Assembly (NCBI RefSeq): GCF_014287675.1
Contig: NZ_JACOPQ010000021.1
Span: 1-50,946, forward strand
Origin: Lawsonibacter faecis
Lineage (GTDB): Bacteria; Bacillota; Clostridia; Oscillospirales; Oscillospiraceae
Direction: 5' to 3'
Length of the DNA: 50,946 nt
Shown: piece after piece, positions 17,601 to 25,158 of the stretch
Layout: every line of letters starts with the position of its first letter
Position numbering within the stretch: position 1 is the first letter of the stretch
Position numbers and translations under genes: made by a program
Notes under the pieces: generated by a model
The model's database searches: none
The model's input: only the letters and a program-made list of their open reading frames with translations
Told to the model about the DNA's origin: nothing

Positions 17601-20063
17601 GTAGGTCGTACCGCTGGCTGTCATATTGGCAGATTTCTCCGTACCAGCGTTGATCTTGTACTTGATGGAGGCTGTGCCCATCAGGTAGTCGTTGATGGTG
17701 ACGGATACGGCATAATCTTTACCCACAGCGGCGGGCAGCCAGGAGTCCGGCAGAGTGATGACGGGCTCTTTAGTGTCGTTCGTGACTCGATAGGTAGCGA
17801 AGCCGTTGGCGTCTGGGGTGCCTGCCCGTAGCTGCCAAGTAGAGCTGTAGCGGGAGAGGACGGCGTACAAGTCCACAACGTCGCCCGCAGTTACTCCCAC
17901 GGGGTAGGAGGGTGCCCGGTAGATGGGCATAGTCTTTCCTTTGCTGTCGGTAATGGTGGTGCTGCCGTCAGCGCTGTAAGCGCCGAGAGTCACACCCCTG
18001 ATAACCACAAAACGAGATATCCGGTTTTCCTTGTCGGCCTGGAGATCGTCAAAGCCCGCATATTCCTCCGCCGCAAAGGCTGCGGGGGAAGAAACTTTGG
18101 CGGAGGCGGTGATTTTATGAATTTGAGGTACCGCACCATAAGTGGTTTTTTCACCGGTAAGTGTTACAACGTCGCCTATCTCAAAGTCGGACAAATCACT
18201 GAAAACCTGAAGTGAATAAGTGGTCCCGCCGATGACATCCTGAAGGATGGCGCTAGTCATGCTGTCGTAGTTGCCGAAGCGATATACTATCTGCCCGGTG
18301 ACAGTATCCGAAGTACTGTCGGCCAGAGCGATAAAATCTTGAATATTTTTGGAGTTTGCCGGAAACTGATTGTCAGGAATGGGGTCGGTACTGGGAGGAG
18401 CATTTTCCTTAATGGTATAGGTCAGGGCGACCACGTCGCTGTCCTGCAGCCCGGACTTGGTGGCCTTGACCCAGAGCTGAACGGTGTCGCCCACATCGCC
18501 GGTGATGGCAAAGCCGTCCTGGGGGACTGGCTTCCAGTCGGGGGTACCCTGGGCGGGGTCGGCGGTGACATACTTTATCTCGGCGCCCGTTGTGGCGCAG
18601 GTAAAGGTGATCTTGGTCCCGGTCACGACCGCGGCGCCGGAGGGGACGGAGGGCCTTGGAGCAGAGACTGTGGTGGGAGCAGAGACAAGGGTGTAGTCAG
18701 TGGTATTCGCCACACGGAGACGGAAACCGTTGTAGTTATCTACCACTGCAATCACGTCGGCGGTGGAGCCCGCGTAGATGTCAGAGGGCAGAACGGCTGA
18801 CTTATAGACCATCACACTCTTGCTATCGGAAGCACTGTCTTTGAGTACAACGTTGGGATTGGCATAGCTTGTATCCACGCTGTCAATATAGACGCCTGTC
18901 AGCTTGACCTGCATAGTGTCATGGCCGGTCGCGTTGCTGGTCTTGTCAGCCAAATCGGCAACAGTTATTGCTGATGGCGTGGGCAGTGTGCCCGCCCCAC
19001 CCACGGAGTAAGCGGAGGGAGTAATTTGAAGCAGTCCGTTAAACGCAGAAACCGTGCCGGTGGCGGTCAACTCCTTGCCGATCAGCGAGGCATCCTGGCT
19101 TTCAGCAAAGCGAACCACAATACCGGCGTCGTTGTCCTGCATATAGACGCTCTTACCATCGATATAGGTCACTGTGCCCTTGGTGGCTACGACATCACTG
19201 CTGGCGGCCTTGCGGGCTTCACTGATGGGAATAAGCGTGGCGATGGTATAGCTCTCGCTCATGACCTCGCTGGGGTCCATTCCTTCCTTCACAGCGATGG
19301 CCTTGATGGTGGCGGCTGCCGTGATGGCGATGGGAGTGGAGGCATACTCGGTGCTGGAGGTGTTGGGTTTGCTGCCGTCAGTCGTGTAATAAATCTTCGC
19401 GCCGTCGGTGGCACAGCTCAGAGTGACCGTGGTACCCGTTGCCACACTGCCTCCCTTGGGGGAAGCCACGGGGGTGGCGACCTTGTCGGTGACGGGAGGC
19501 GCGCCACCATCGTCGAGCTTATAGATTGCAATAGCGGACTGTGCATTTTTAGCGTAACAAGCAAATAACGGAGGATTATTTCCACTATTGTATCGCAGAT
19601 GGTTTCGGGTGTTCGTCCCTTGCGCTAATACAGTTGCATCACCGGTAGTGTTATCGATTGAAATTGTCCAAGAGGAATTGTCCGATTTCGTTGTCTCTAC
19701 CTTCAAATGATTTGAACCAGAGCTTGCAGCATATAGATAACCGCTACCTGTATTAAAAGAGAAAGTGTCTGGTTTCGTTCCCGCCTCTAGTGTGAGTTCT
19801 TGAACACCCGCAGGAATTGTAATGGTATCTCCGTCCTTTGTGATTGCAACGCGTTGACAGTTGTTTCCTCCAGTGTAGGTTCCTGCAACATCATTTGCAT
19901 TAAGCGCGGCAATGATAATCTGCTCTCCTGCTTTTAGCTCGGACGCATCCCTTACTAACGTATAAATATCACCCGTTGCCGCCATTGCCCCCATAGGGAG
20001 CAGGGAGAGGCACATTGCCAGGGTCAGGAGCAGTGCAAGGAGCTTTTTCCCTCGTGTTTTCAT
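11691..20063 (-). CDS. Giant SLH-anchored multidomain phosphoesterase / 5'-nucleotidase
   Basis: This 2790-residue protein has a signal peptide (1-28, ending GAMAA) and is built as follows. Lectin-like domain (30-175); chitobiase-C-like repeats near 185-260 and 470-560; OB-fold-type domains near 278-458, 574-760 and 1754-1940; Ig-like modules to about 960. PHP phosphoesterase (966-1300) with HSHTQYSDG, FTDHSN, FNHPG and NNQDNH metal-ligand motifs. A domain reminiscent of DUF4350 (1436-1680). UshA-type 5'-nucleotidase (1953-2470) with ILHTNDVHC, DAGDALQGG, GNHEFDYG, GHSHS and NGGGIRTS. A pre-SLH domain and three SLH repeats (2610-2790). ATG follows GGAAGG. The order OB-fold plus nucleotidase recalls B. 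subtilis YhcR. Likely dephosphorylates nucleotides at the surface; the PHP substrate is unknown. Confidence 0.88.
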   Translation of the reverse strand: MKTRGKKLLALLLTLAMCLSLLPMGAMAATGDIYTLVRDASELKAGEQIIIAALNANDVAGTYTGGNNCQRVAITKDGDTITIPAGVQELTLEAGTKPDTFSFNTGSGYLYAASSGSNHLKVETTKSDNSSWTISIDNTTGDATVLAQGTNTRNHLRYNSGNNPPLFACYAKNAQSAIAIYKLDDGGAPPVTDKVATPVASPKGGSVATGTTVTLSCATDGAKIYYTTDGSKPNTSSTEYASTPIAITAAATIKAIAVKEGMDPSEVMSESYTIATLIPISEARKAASSDVVATKGTVTYIDGKSVYMQDNDAGIVVRFAESQDASLIGKELTATGTVSAFNGLLQITPSAYSVGGAGTLPTPSAITVADLADKTSNATGHDTMQVKLTGVYIDSVDTSYANPNVVLKDSASDSKSVMVYKSAVLPSDIYAGSTADVIAVVDNYNGFRLRVANTTDYTLVSAPTTVSAPRPSVPSGAAVVTGTKITFTCATTGAEIKYVTADPAQGTPDWKPVPQDGFAITGDVGDTVQLWVKATKSGLQDSDVVALTYTIKENAPPSTDPIPDNQFPANSKNIQDFIALADSTSDTVTGQIVYRFGNYDSMTSAILQDVIGGTTYSLQVFSDLSDFEIGDVVTLTGEKTTYGAVPQIHKITASAKVSSPAAFAAEEYAGFDDLQADKENRISRFVVIRGVTLGAYSADGSTTITDSKGKTMPIYRAPSYPVGVTAGDVVDLYAVLSRYSSTWQLRAGTPDANGFATYRVTNDTKEPVITLPDSWLPAAVGKDYAVSVTINDYLMGTASIKYKINAGTEKSANMTASGTTYTYTIPAAEITAGGAITFTITATDAANNTSTSETQTVTIEDLPQVSAETPARGSYTGADVKRPKISVTFANAGADPTIKLTLTKDGGSAVVTDQSMTVTGDNAAWTPAADLDDGLYTAKVVITRADNKSLTYTWTFTVGEATLKLYFGQLHSHTQYSDGAGSLEDALKYIKNTAKNNNVQFVAFTDHSNSLDTSSDPNPAEALYDMSKASANAQETWKSYKDAIAAFNNDPDSGMLALGGYEMTWSGGPGHMNTFNSPGFVSRNNKTLNDKSNTAKDKGMQSYYDLLSQEGGKDTISQFNHPGKTFGTFTDFAYWNPIIDSRISLLEVGNGEGQIGAGGYYPSYEHYTTALDKGWHVAPTNNQDNHKGKWGDANDARTVIITDDFSEQGLYKAMQDRNLYATEDKNLQINYTVNDQIMGSIIPEVPDELSIHIAITDPDSSVPGDKISTVELVVNGGRVAKTWDKVNDHSFVGTIKLTPEYSYYYLRVTQADTNIAVTAPVWVGKGTVVGIGSFTSDTAVPVTGEAVKLTTNIFNSEESAVTLKTITYALEDGTVIKAESPNTTIAPMSTIDHTINYTPTKPIDQTVVVTAVVSVEGKDNEYTARLLMSVLDPTSLVYVGIDGSHYNEYVNGNYKDSMGNFTTMAAGYDVRVNTLNTSEALVAACSNPKYKMLVLTAPSRRDGTALRADYKNYTDAEITAIANFAKAGGTVIVAGWADYYENYAKFPAEDHMAAQQNRLLEAIGSTLRISDDEALDEVHNAGGGASNYPRLYLSNYNFDNPLTEGIVFDKDHIFDGQGNYFSQVFSQYGGATIYAVDAQGNPTSTLPASVSPIVSGFDTTKGEDKDGDGLGGNVPKYPAKQGDETVNCVLAAASETVTHEGGKTSQVIVSGGAFMSNFEIQATLDNSNELTYSNYNILENLVSSLNQPTVTKIADLPLDQEGYRFTIEGLVTSNTSGYDKDTAFFDCTYLQDETGGINVFPVSGNYQIGQKLRVSGSISSYQGEPQLAVKQIKVLNSVPETVAPADVTTKQVADNAVRGMLVRVVGEIVSFEVAEGTIQTIMVKDSSGVEARIFIDGYITPSKDAALRSILEVGKQISAVGLASYDNTFNSSAGGPYPRIRVRDRADIMSYDSEGKIVILHTNDVHCQVDQAKNTDGAVTNIGYAGVAGYRDLMAARYGNGNVTLVDAGDALQGGPIGTLSKGGYIVDIMNQVGYDMAAPGNHEFDYGMERFLELAKNEADYSYVCCNFIDLKTGSPVFDPYKMVTYGEIKVAYVGIDTPESFTKSTPAYFQDAEGNYIYGFCEGNDGKDLYDQVQKTVDAARADGADYVVAMGHLGIDNASKPWTSNEVVANTTGIDVMLDGHSHSTYEKTLPNKNGESVVMAQTGTKLANIGKIVIDTKTGKISSELVSGYAEEQTETAAFIKGINDEFKDLLATVVAKTDVELTVNDPDTGKRAIRSAETNLGDLCADAYRVMLGADVGFVNGGGIRTSIKAGDITYGQIIEVHPFGNAACLIETSGQHILDALEMGSKAVPGELGGFLQVSGLTYTINKSVPSSVVTNDKGEFVKVDGAYRVTDVKIGGQPLDVNKTYTLAAHDYMLKNGGDGFVMFKGDKLIKDSVMLDNQVLIDYIVEKLGGVVGSDYANPRGQGRISIVDTVTPDVPSGGGGSSISTVRPDAVKEGDASVQVKLPSANAKLNDAANEKVIALNAAKPVILSGGGLYVTIPAGTLSKGADVNAMLVNPKDKGNVIQVTLSDGAKVILPFSVVGGGSASYLAKLVGSYRIIDNAKTFPDVAEGHWAGDAVSFAASHELFNGMGDGTFNPTAPMTRSMLVTVLARLDSSAGGGTASFRDVPANAWYAESVAWAAENKLVEGDGVDFRPDDPITREQLCTILARYLDYAGLTLPETSTAGGFSDTASVSPWASDAVSMALRAGLLTGKPGGLIDPQGQASRAEIAVMLQRFVESVLK

Positions 20064-20099
20064 TGGGTTACCTTCCTTTCCGTAAAGCAGTTTGGGCCT

Positions 20100-20143
20100 C
20101 CGTGGGGGACCCCCACGGAGAAGAAGGGCGCGCCCTTCTTCTC
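20100..20143 (-). promoter_or_regulatory. Two abutting palindromes in the leader of the giant SLH gene
   Basis: A 13+13 base perfect palindrome with no spacer (20118-20143, arm GAGAAGAAGGGCG) touches a second one (20100-20118, CCGTGGGGG-A-CCCCCACGG). Both lie in the predicted 5' untranslated region, about 35-80 bases before the ATG. They could form stacked RNA hairpins or be protein-binding dyads. Confidence 0.5.
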
Positions 20144-20263
20144 ATGATGCTTAGCTACAGTGGAAGCTCAATGGTATCATATCCCCGCCTTTCTTCCGTG
20201 CGCTCTGCTTGTGCGCAGGAGCGTTATGGTGAATATGTAATAATCCGCCACTCTGATGTAGTT

Positions 20264-20292
20264 ATTATATAGATGTTTTGTATAAGACACAA
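20264..20292 (-). promoter_or_regulatory. Promoter candidate of the giant SLH gene
   Basis: On the minus strand TTGTGT (20292-20287) and a perfect TATAAT (20269-20264) are 17 bases apart. This gives a leader of about 195 nt. The rest of the gap (20293-20519) shows no gene. Confidence 0.5.
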
Positions 20293-20519
20293 AGCCCAAA
20301 TGTCCAAAAGCAAAAAGAATTTACAAAAAGTAATCTGGGATAACAGAAAAAATTGTCGAAATTGCGCGGGGGCGGCTCCCGCTCTATTTTCTAAAGAGTT
20401 ATAAATGCGGTACGTTATCCAAACGGGCCCGCAGGTGCTTACTTCGGGTCAGACAATGGGGCGCCGGACCCATGGTCCCCGGCGCACGGAATGCGTGATC
20501 AGTACCGTTCTATTCCACA

Positions 20520-20559
20520 ATAAAAAAAGCGGCGGCACTTCATTGGAAGCGCCGCCGCT
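20520..20559 (-). terminator. Terminator of the GH3 operon
   Basis: A 9-bp AGCGGCGGC stem, three further pairs and a six-base loop are followed on the minus strand by a run of seven T. It lies about 105 bases after the stop of the second GH3 gene. Confidence 0.85.
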
Positions 20560-20663
20560 GAGCGGTGGGTGATGCGGATAGAAAAGGGTTATCCACATAC
20601 TCCGCGAGCAGGTGGAAAACCGTAGGAATTATGAACGCGCGGACTGAATATCCTCTTTTCTGT

Positions 20664-23627
20664 TTACATAAAGCAGCATTCCGCCGCCTCCTTTTTCCTT
20701 CCCTTACGCACGGCCAGCGCGCCCCAGGCGATGAGGGCCGCCGCGGCTGCCGCATCCACGGCATACATAAAGGTCTGCCAGGGCGGCAGGGTGTCCCGGT
20801 ATACGATGCCCTCGCCCATGCCGTTCATGGCGCTGCTGTTTACAACGGTGAAGAGGATATTCTTAGCCGCTCTTCGGATGGCCGTCTGGTGGGAGGCGGT
20901 GACGACTTCGCCGGAGGCGGAGGGCTGCTTGTCCTGCATCAGATCGATATCTCCGCCCGCGCGGATCATCTGGTCCGGGTACATATAGGCGTTGGTGTTG
21001 TAGTCCGTGACCACCGCCCCCTGGAAGCCCCACTCGCCGCGCAGAATGTCGGTCAGCAGCTCGTAGCTGCCGCCCGCCCAGACGGTGCCGATCCGGTTGA
21101 AGGACGACATCATGGCGCTGGAGCCGCCCTCTTTGACCGCCATCTCAAAGGGCCGCAGATAGATTTCCCGCAGGGATTGCTCACTGAGCCAGGTAATCAG
21201 GCCGTTGGCGTCCCGGTGGGTCTCCTGGTCGTTGACGGCAAAGTGCTTGACATAGGTATACACACCCCTGGACTTGGCGCCCTGGATGACTTGAGCCGCC
21301 ATCCTGCCCGAGAGAAAGCTGTCTTCAGAGTAGTATTCCCAGTTTCTTCCGCCAAATGGGTTGCGGTGGATGTTGACGGCGGGGGCGTACCAGCCGCTGT
21401 ACGGCCTTCCATCGCCCCGCTCGTTGCCGACCAGCGCCTCGTCGCCCACGGCTTTGCCCATCTCCTCGGCCAATTCCACGTTCCAGGTGGCCGCGATGAC
21501 GCACTCGCTGGCGTAGAAGCAGGTATCGTACACGGTGGCGGTGGTGTCGATCACCGTCATAAAGTTGGTGAAGCCCGCGGGACCGTCGGGGTCCGTGGTC
21601 TTGGGCTTGCCGATGCCCTTCAGCTCGGCGGTGTTGAAGTTTCCCGTGCCGATCAGGTAGCGCATCTCCCCGTAGGTGAGCTGGTTGAGCAGCTTATCCC
21701 AAAGCGGGTCGTCGTAGGACTTGCCGATGAGATCGTAGAGCTTGTACTCGGTGCTGCCGTAGTCCATCGGCGACCGCTTCTGCCGGGGCTTCCGGGCGGA
21801 GTACCAGGGCTTGTCCAGGTCTACCTCCGTCCCGCTTCCGATGTATGCCTCCAGCGACATGGAGTCGATCAGCTCCTGGCCCACGGCGCGGTCCTCCTCC
21901 GTGGGCGCGGTGGGAAAGGTGGCGCTCCAGTCGGACCGGGTAAAATAGGTCTCGATGTGGCCGCTCACATCGTCAAAGCGGTTTTCAACCGCATAGCCCT
22001 CCGCCACGGCCTCGTTGAAGAAAATATCCGCATCCACCCGGAAGGGAATCTCCATTGCGCGGTCGTGGGCGTTGCGGCTCACGTACAGCTTGTAGCCCTG
22101 GCCCGCCTCAAGGACATAACCGCCGCCGGGTGCCTTGACTCCCTGGTAGTCGTAGGACGCCAGGTAGTAGGGGTCGAAGGTGAGCTCCACTACGTCGTAG
22201 TCCGCGCCCCCCGCCTGGATGACCTTCGTCTTGGCGAAGTCCAGGAGCACCACCTCGGACTTCTCAATGCCGCCCTCGGTATAGGGCGCATGGCCGTAGA
22301 GCTGGACCACGTCCTTGCCCGGATAGACGCCGTTGTTTGTGACCCTGATCCGGATGGTGTACTTGCCGTCCTTGGAAACGGAGACGTTTTGGATGCCGGA
22401 GCTGTCCTCAATTTCCCAGCTGAAGTCGGTGTAGCTCAGGCCGTACCCGAAGGGGTAGACCACGTTTTGGTCATACCACTTCTCGTCCCCGGCCCCCCGG
22501 GTCTCATAGTAGCGGTAGCCCACGTAGATGCCCTCCTCGTAGTCCACGAAGTGGGCGTTCTGCTCGGTGCCGCTGACAAAATAGGTGTTGCCCTGGCCGT
22601 TGTTGGTGCCGAAGTTCTTATAGGAGGGGGTCTGGGTAAAGTCGGCGGCGTAGGTGTCCACCAGCCTGCCGGAGGGATTGACGGCACCAATGAGGATTCT
22701 GCCCAGGGCTTCCATGCCCGTGCCGCCGGTGGTGCCCACCCAGAGGGCCCCTTTCAGCTTGCCGTTGAAGCGCCCGTCGTCCCGCAGAAAGCCAAGCTCC
22801 ATGGATGTGCCGCAGTTGATGAGCAGGATTACGTTGTCAAACTGGGAGTCCTCCGCGCAGAGGGCCTCCAGCAGGGCCTCCTCGTTGTCATCCAGCTCCA
22901 GGTAGTGCTCAGTGCCGTCGTTCCGGCCCGGGGTGTCAAGGGACATCGTGGGCAGGTCGTAGGCCTCGCCGCCGATGCGGGAGACCACCATCAGCGCCGC
23001 GTCCGTATAGTCCCCCACGTAGGCGTCCAGCCCGCCCGCATACTCGGAGAGGGCCAGCTCGCCGGTGGCAAAGCCCGTCAGGATATCGCCCATGCTGGGA
23101 CTCTTGGGGCGGCCCTTGCCGGCGGCCTTCTGATTGTCATAAAACCGCTTCAGCTCCGGGTTGTAGGCGATGCCCGAGTCGGCCAGGCTCTTGTAGAGGT
23201 CCACGCTGTCGCCCGAGTCCTTCTCCGCCGAACCGGTGCCGCCGTAGACCAGGTCCACTGAGTTCATGCCAAACACGCTGATTTTATCGTAGTTGCCCAG
23301 CGGCAGCGCGCCGTCATTCTTCAGGAGCACGAAGCCCTCGGCGCAGCTCCTCTCGTTGACCGCGTTGGCCGCGGCCAGAGCGTCGGACTTGGTCCCGATC
23401 CCCTCGGTGGGCGTGAAATACTCCGCCGTGCCGGGGTCGCCCGACTGCAGGACCCGGCCCCCCTCGCCGAAAATGGTGTTGAACGTGTTGCTGATGAGGG
23501 GAACCTGCAGGATGATGAGGTTGACGGCGAGGAGAAGCGCGATCAGCGAGGTGCCGGTGATGGTAAAGGCCCTGCACCGCTTCCACAGGAACCGAACTCC
23601 TCCGCCGATCTTTTTGAAAACATTCAT
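20664..23627 (-). CDS. Membrane-anchored GH3 glycosidase with swapped domain order
   Basis: This 987-residue GH3 enzyme has the C-type domain first (GFVLLKNDGALPLGNYDKIS near 100, to about 420), a fibronectin-III-like part near 440-560 and the catalytic TIM-barrel domain last (about 650-940). The likely nucleophile is the Asp in GFQGAVVTDYN near 874, with KHFAVNDQE and GRNWEYYSED nearby. This permuted order is known from Ruminococcus and Butyrivibrio beta-glucosidases. Hydrophobic segments at 19-42 and near 948-970 suggest anchoring at both ends. I chose MNVFKKIGGG at 23627 because AGGGGGA precedes it; an upstream in-frame start overlaps the lipoprotein gene. The gap to that gene is 11 bases, implying one transcript. 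Substrate unknown; beta-glucosides or xylosides are typical. Confidence 0.88.
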   Translation of the reverse strand: MNVFKKIGGGVRFLWKRCRAFTITGTSLIALLLAVNLIILQVPLISNTFNTIFGEGGRVLQSGDPGTAEYFTPTEGIGTKSDALAAANAVNERSCAEGFVLLKNDGALPLGNYDKISVFGMNSVDLVYGGTGSAEKDSGDSVDLYKSLADSGIAYNPELKRFYDNQKAAGKGRPKSPSMGDILTGFATGELALSEYAGGLDAYVGDYTDAALMVVSRIGGEAYDLPTMSLDTPGRNDGTEHYLELDDNEEALLEALCAEDSQFDNVILLINCGTSMELGFLRDDGRFNGKLKGALWVGTTGGTGMEALGRILIGAVNPSGRLVDTYAADFTQTPSYKNFGTNNGQGNTYFVSGTEQNAHFVDYEEGIYVGYRYYETRGAGDEKWYDQNVVYPFGYGLSYTDFSWEIEDSSGIQNVSVSKDGKYTIRIRVTNNGVYPGKDVVQLYGHAPYTEGGIEKSEVVLLDFAKTKVIQAGGADYDVVELTFDPYYLASYDYQGVKAPGGGYVLEAGQGYKLYVSRNAHDRAMEIPFRVDADIFFNEAVAEGYAVENRFDDVSGHIETYFTRSDWSATFPTAPTEEDRAVGQELIDSMSLEAYIGSGTEVDLDKPWYSARKPRQKRSPMDYGSTEYKLYDLIGKSYDDPLWDKLLNQLTYGEMRYLIGTGNFNTAELKGIGKPKTTDPDGPAGFTNFMTVIDTTATVYDTCFYASECVIAATWNVELAEEMGKAVGDEALVGNERGDGRPYSGWYAPAVNIHRNPFGGRNWEYYSEDSFLSGRMAAQVIQGAKSRGVYTYVKHFAVNDQETHRDANGLITWLSEQSLREIYLRPFEMAVKEGGSSAMMSSFNRIGTVWAGGSYELLTDILRGEWGFQGAVVTDYNTNAYMYPDQMIRAGGDIDLMQDKQPSASGEVVTASHQTAIRRAAKNILFTVVNSSAMNGMGEGIVYRDTLPPWQTFMYAVDAAAAAALIAWGALAVRKGRKKEAAECCFM

Positions 23628-23638
23628 GCCGCTCCCCC

Positions 23639-25069
23639 TTATGCCGTGATATTGGCGGTTCTGGGCCGCCAGCTCAGATCGCAGCCGGCCCCAGTCAGCT
23701 CGATGTAGTCGAACAGGCACCCCACCGCCGAGAAGGTCCCCGTGGCCTTGGGGGACTCCTTGATGCTGAACGAGATCACGTTTTCTCCCTCGATGAGATC
23801 GACGGCGGGCGAAACTGTACAGGCCCGGCTCTCATAATCGCCCTCCGAACTGCCTGTCTGCTTGACGCTGATGGCGCCGTAGTCCACCTCGCTGCCGTTG
23901 ACCGTGATGGAGAACATAGAGGGGTCATAGGTGAAGTCGCCCACCTCGGAGCCCAGGCCCAGCACCAGGGCCGCCGATGCGGCTGCGGCGGAGTTGATGT
24001 GGAAGGTGACGGTCTCAGGCTTGTTGAGGTAGCCCAGGGCATACCCATTGCTCATGCCGGGCATGCTCTGGATCATGCCCCTGCCCGAGGGCGCGCTGCT
24101 GTATCCCGCGCCCGAGAGGGTGGGGACGCTGTCCACATACTCGGTCTCGAACCGGGTGGTCTTGACCTCGGGGTCGCAGACGGTGAGGGTGACGTTGGCC
24201 GTCACGCTCTCACAGCCCTCCGCGCTGGCGGTGACCTTGAAGGTGATGGGGCCGGTGGTGGAGTCGGCGGGCGTGCCCGAGACGAGCCCGAGCTCCTTGT
24301 CGCTCTTCAGTCCGGCGGGCAGACCCTGCCCGCTGGGGAAACGGAAGCTGTAGGTGATGCCCGCCACGCCGTAGGCCGTGCGGACGCTCTCGCTGTATTC
24401 CCGGCCCACCAGGCCGTCGGGGAGGGTAAAGTCCTCAAACACGATTCTGCCCAAATCCTCCGTGCGCTGTTCGCCCTGGGTCAGCGTGAAGGTAAAGGCG
24501 GCCTCCACGCTCTCGCAGCCCCCGGCGGCGGCCGCCACGGTGACGGACGCCGCGCCCGCCTCGGCGGGGATGCCGGAGAGGACTCCGTCCTCGCTCAGAG
24601 AGAGGCCCGCGGGGAGGCGCGTCCCCTCCTTCACGGTGTAGACAATGTCCGTCATGCCGGTGGCCGTGGCCACGCTCTGGCTGTAAGGCTCACCGGCGGT
24701 GCCGTCCGCCAGCGTGCCGCCGCTGTACGATATCTCGCCCGCCGCAATGTCCAGAGTGAAGTCGGCGTAATACTCCCTGTCGTTCAGGTCGATCATCACG
24801 GCCTTAAAGGGAAAGACGCCCGACTCCTTGGGGACGCCCCGGATCGCGCCGTCGTCGTAGAGGATCAGCCCCGCGGGGAGAACGCTGTCATAGTCCAAGT
24901 CATAGTACATGTCCTTCGTGCCCGTGGCAATGCTGGCCTCGTACGCGATACCCACCTTGCCGGACTCCAGGTCGCTGCCCTCGAAGGGGAGGACGGAGGA
25001 GCACCCGGAGAGGGCCGCGCACAGGATCAGGCACGCCGCGGCCAGTGCCGCCGCTCGTTTTGGTTTCAA
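23639..25069 (-). CDS. Surface lipoprotein with putative Ig-type domains and a carbohydrate-binding-like C-terminus
   Basis: This 476-residue lipoprotein has lipobox LSGC with Cys23 as the lipidation site. Three repeats of the putative-Ig (He_PIG) type follow, each with a phrase like LPAGLSLSEDGVLSGIP (near 65, 155 and 235). The last 170 residues form a beta-rich module ending DYIELTGAG, which recalls carbohydrate-binding modules but is not certain. The start is TTG at 25069, 10 bases after AGGAGG. It is 11 bases from the downstream GH3 gene and 89 bases after the upstream one. It may hold glycans for the two glycosidases; that is inferred from context. Confidence 0.75.
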   Translation of the reverse strand: MKPKRAAALAAACLILCAALSGCSSVLPFEGSDLESGKVGIAYEASIATGTKDMYYDLDYDSVLPAGLILYDDGAIRGVPKESGVFPFKAVMIDLNDREYYADFTLDIAAGEISYSGGTLADGTAGEPYSQSVATATGMTDIVYTVKEGTRLPAGLSLSEDGVLSGIPAEAGAASVTVAAAAGGCESVEAAFTFTLTQGEQRTEDLGRIVFEDFTLPDGLVGREYSESVRTAYGVAGITYSFRFPSGQGLPAGLKSDKELGLVSGTPADSTTGPITFKVTASAEGCESVTANVTLTVCDPEVKTTRFETEYVDSVPTLSGAGYSSAPSGRGMIQSMPGMSNGYALGYLNKPETVTFHINSAAAASAALVLGLGSEVGDFTYDPSMFSITVNGSEVDYGAISVKQTGSSEGDYESRACTVSPAVDLIEGENVISFSIKESPKATGTFSAVGCLFDYIELTGAGCDLSWRPRTANITA

Positions 25070-25096
25070 TTAAAAACTGCCTCCTTTTGGAGATGC

Positions 25097-25132
25097 CCGG
25101 CGCACCCGCAGGACTGTGCCTGCGGGCGCCGG
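25097..25132 (-). other. Hairpin between the collagen-stalk GH3 and the lipoprotein gene
   Basis: Stem of 6 plus 8 pairs (CCGGCG, bulge, CCCGCAGG) with a six-base loop in the 89-bp gap. No T tract follows on the minus strand, so it is more likely an mRNA processing or stability element than a full terminator. Confidence 0.45.
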
Positions 25133-25158
25133 AATCTGCCGATGTCTTCTGCCGCCGC

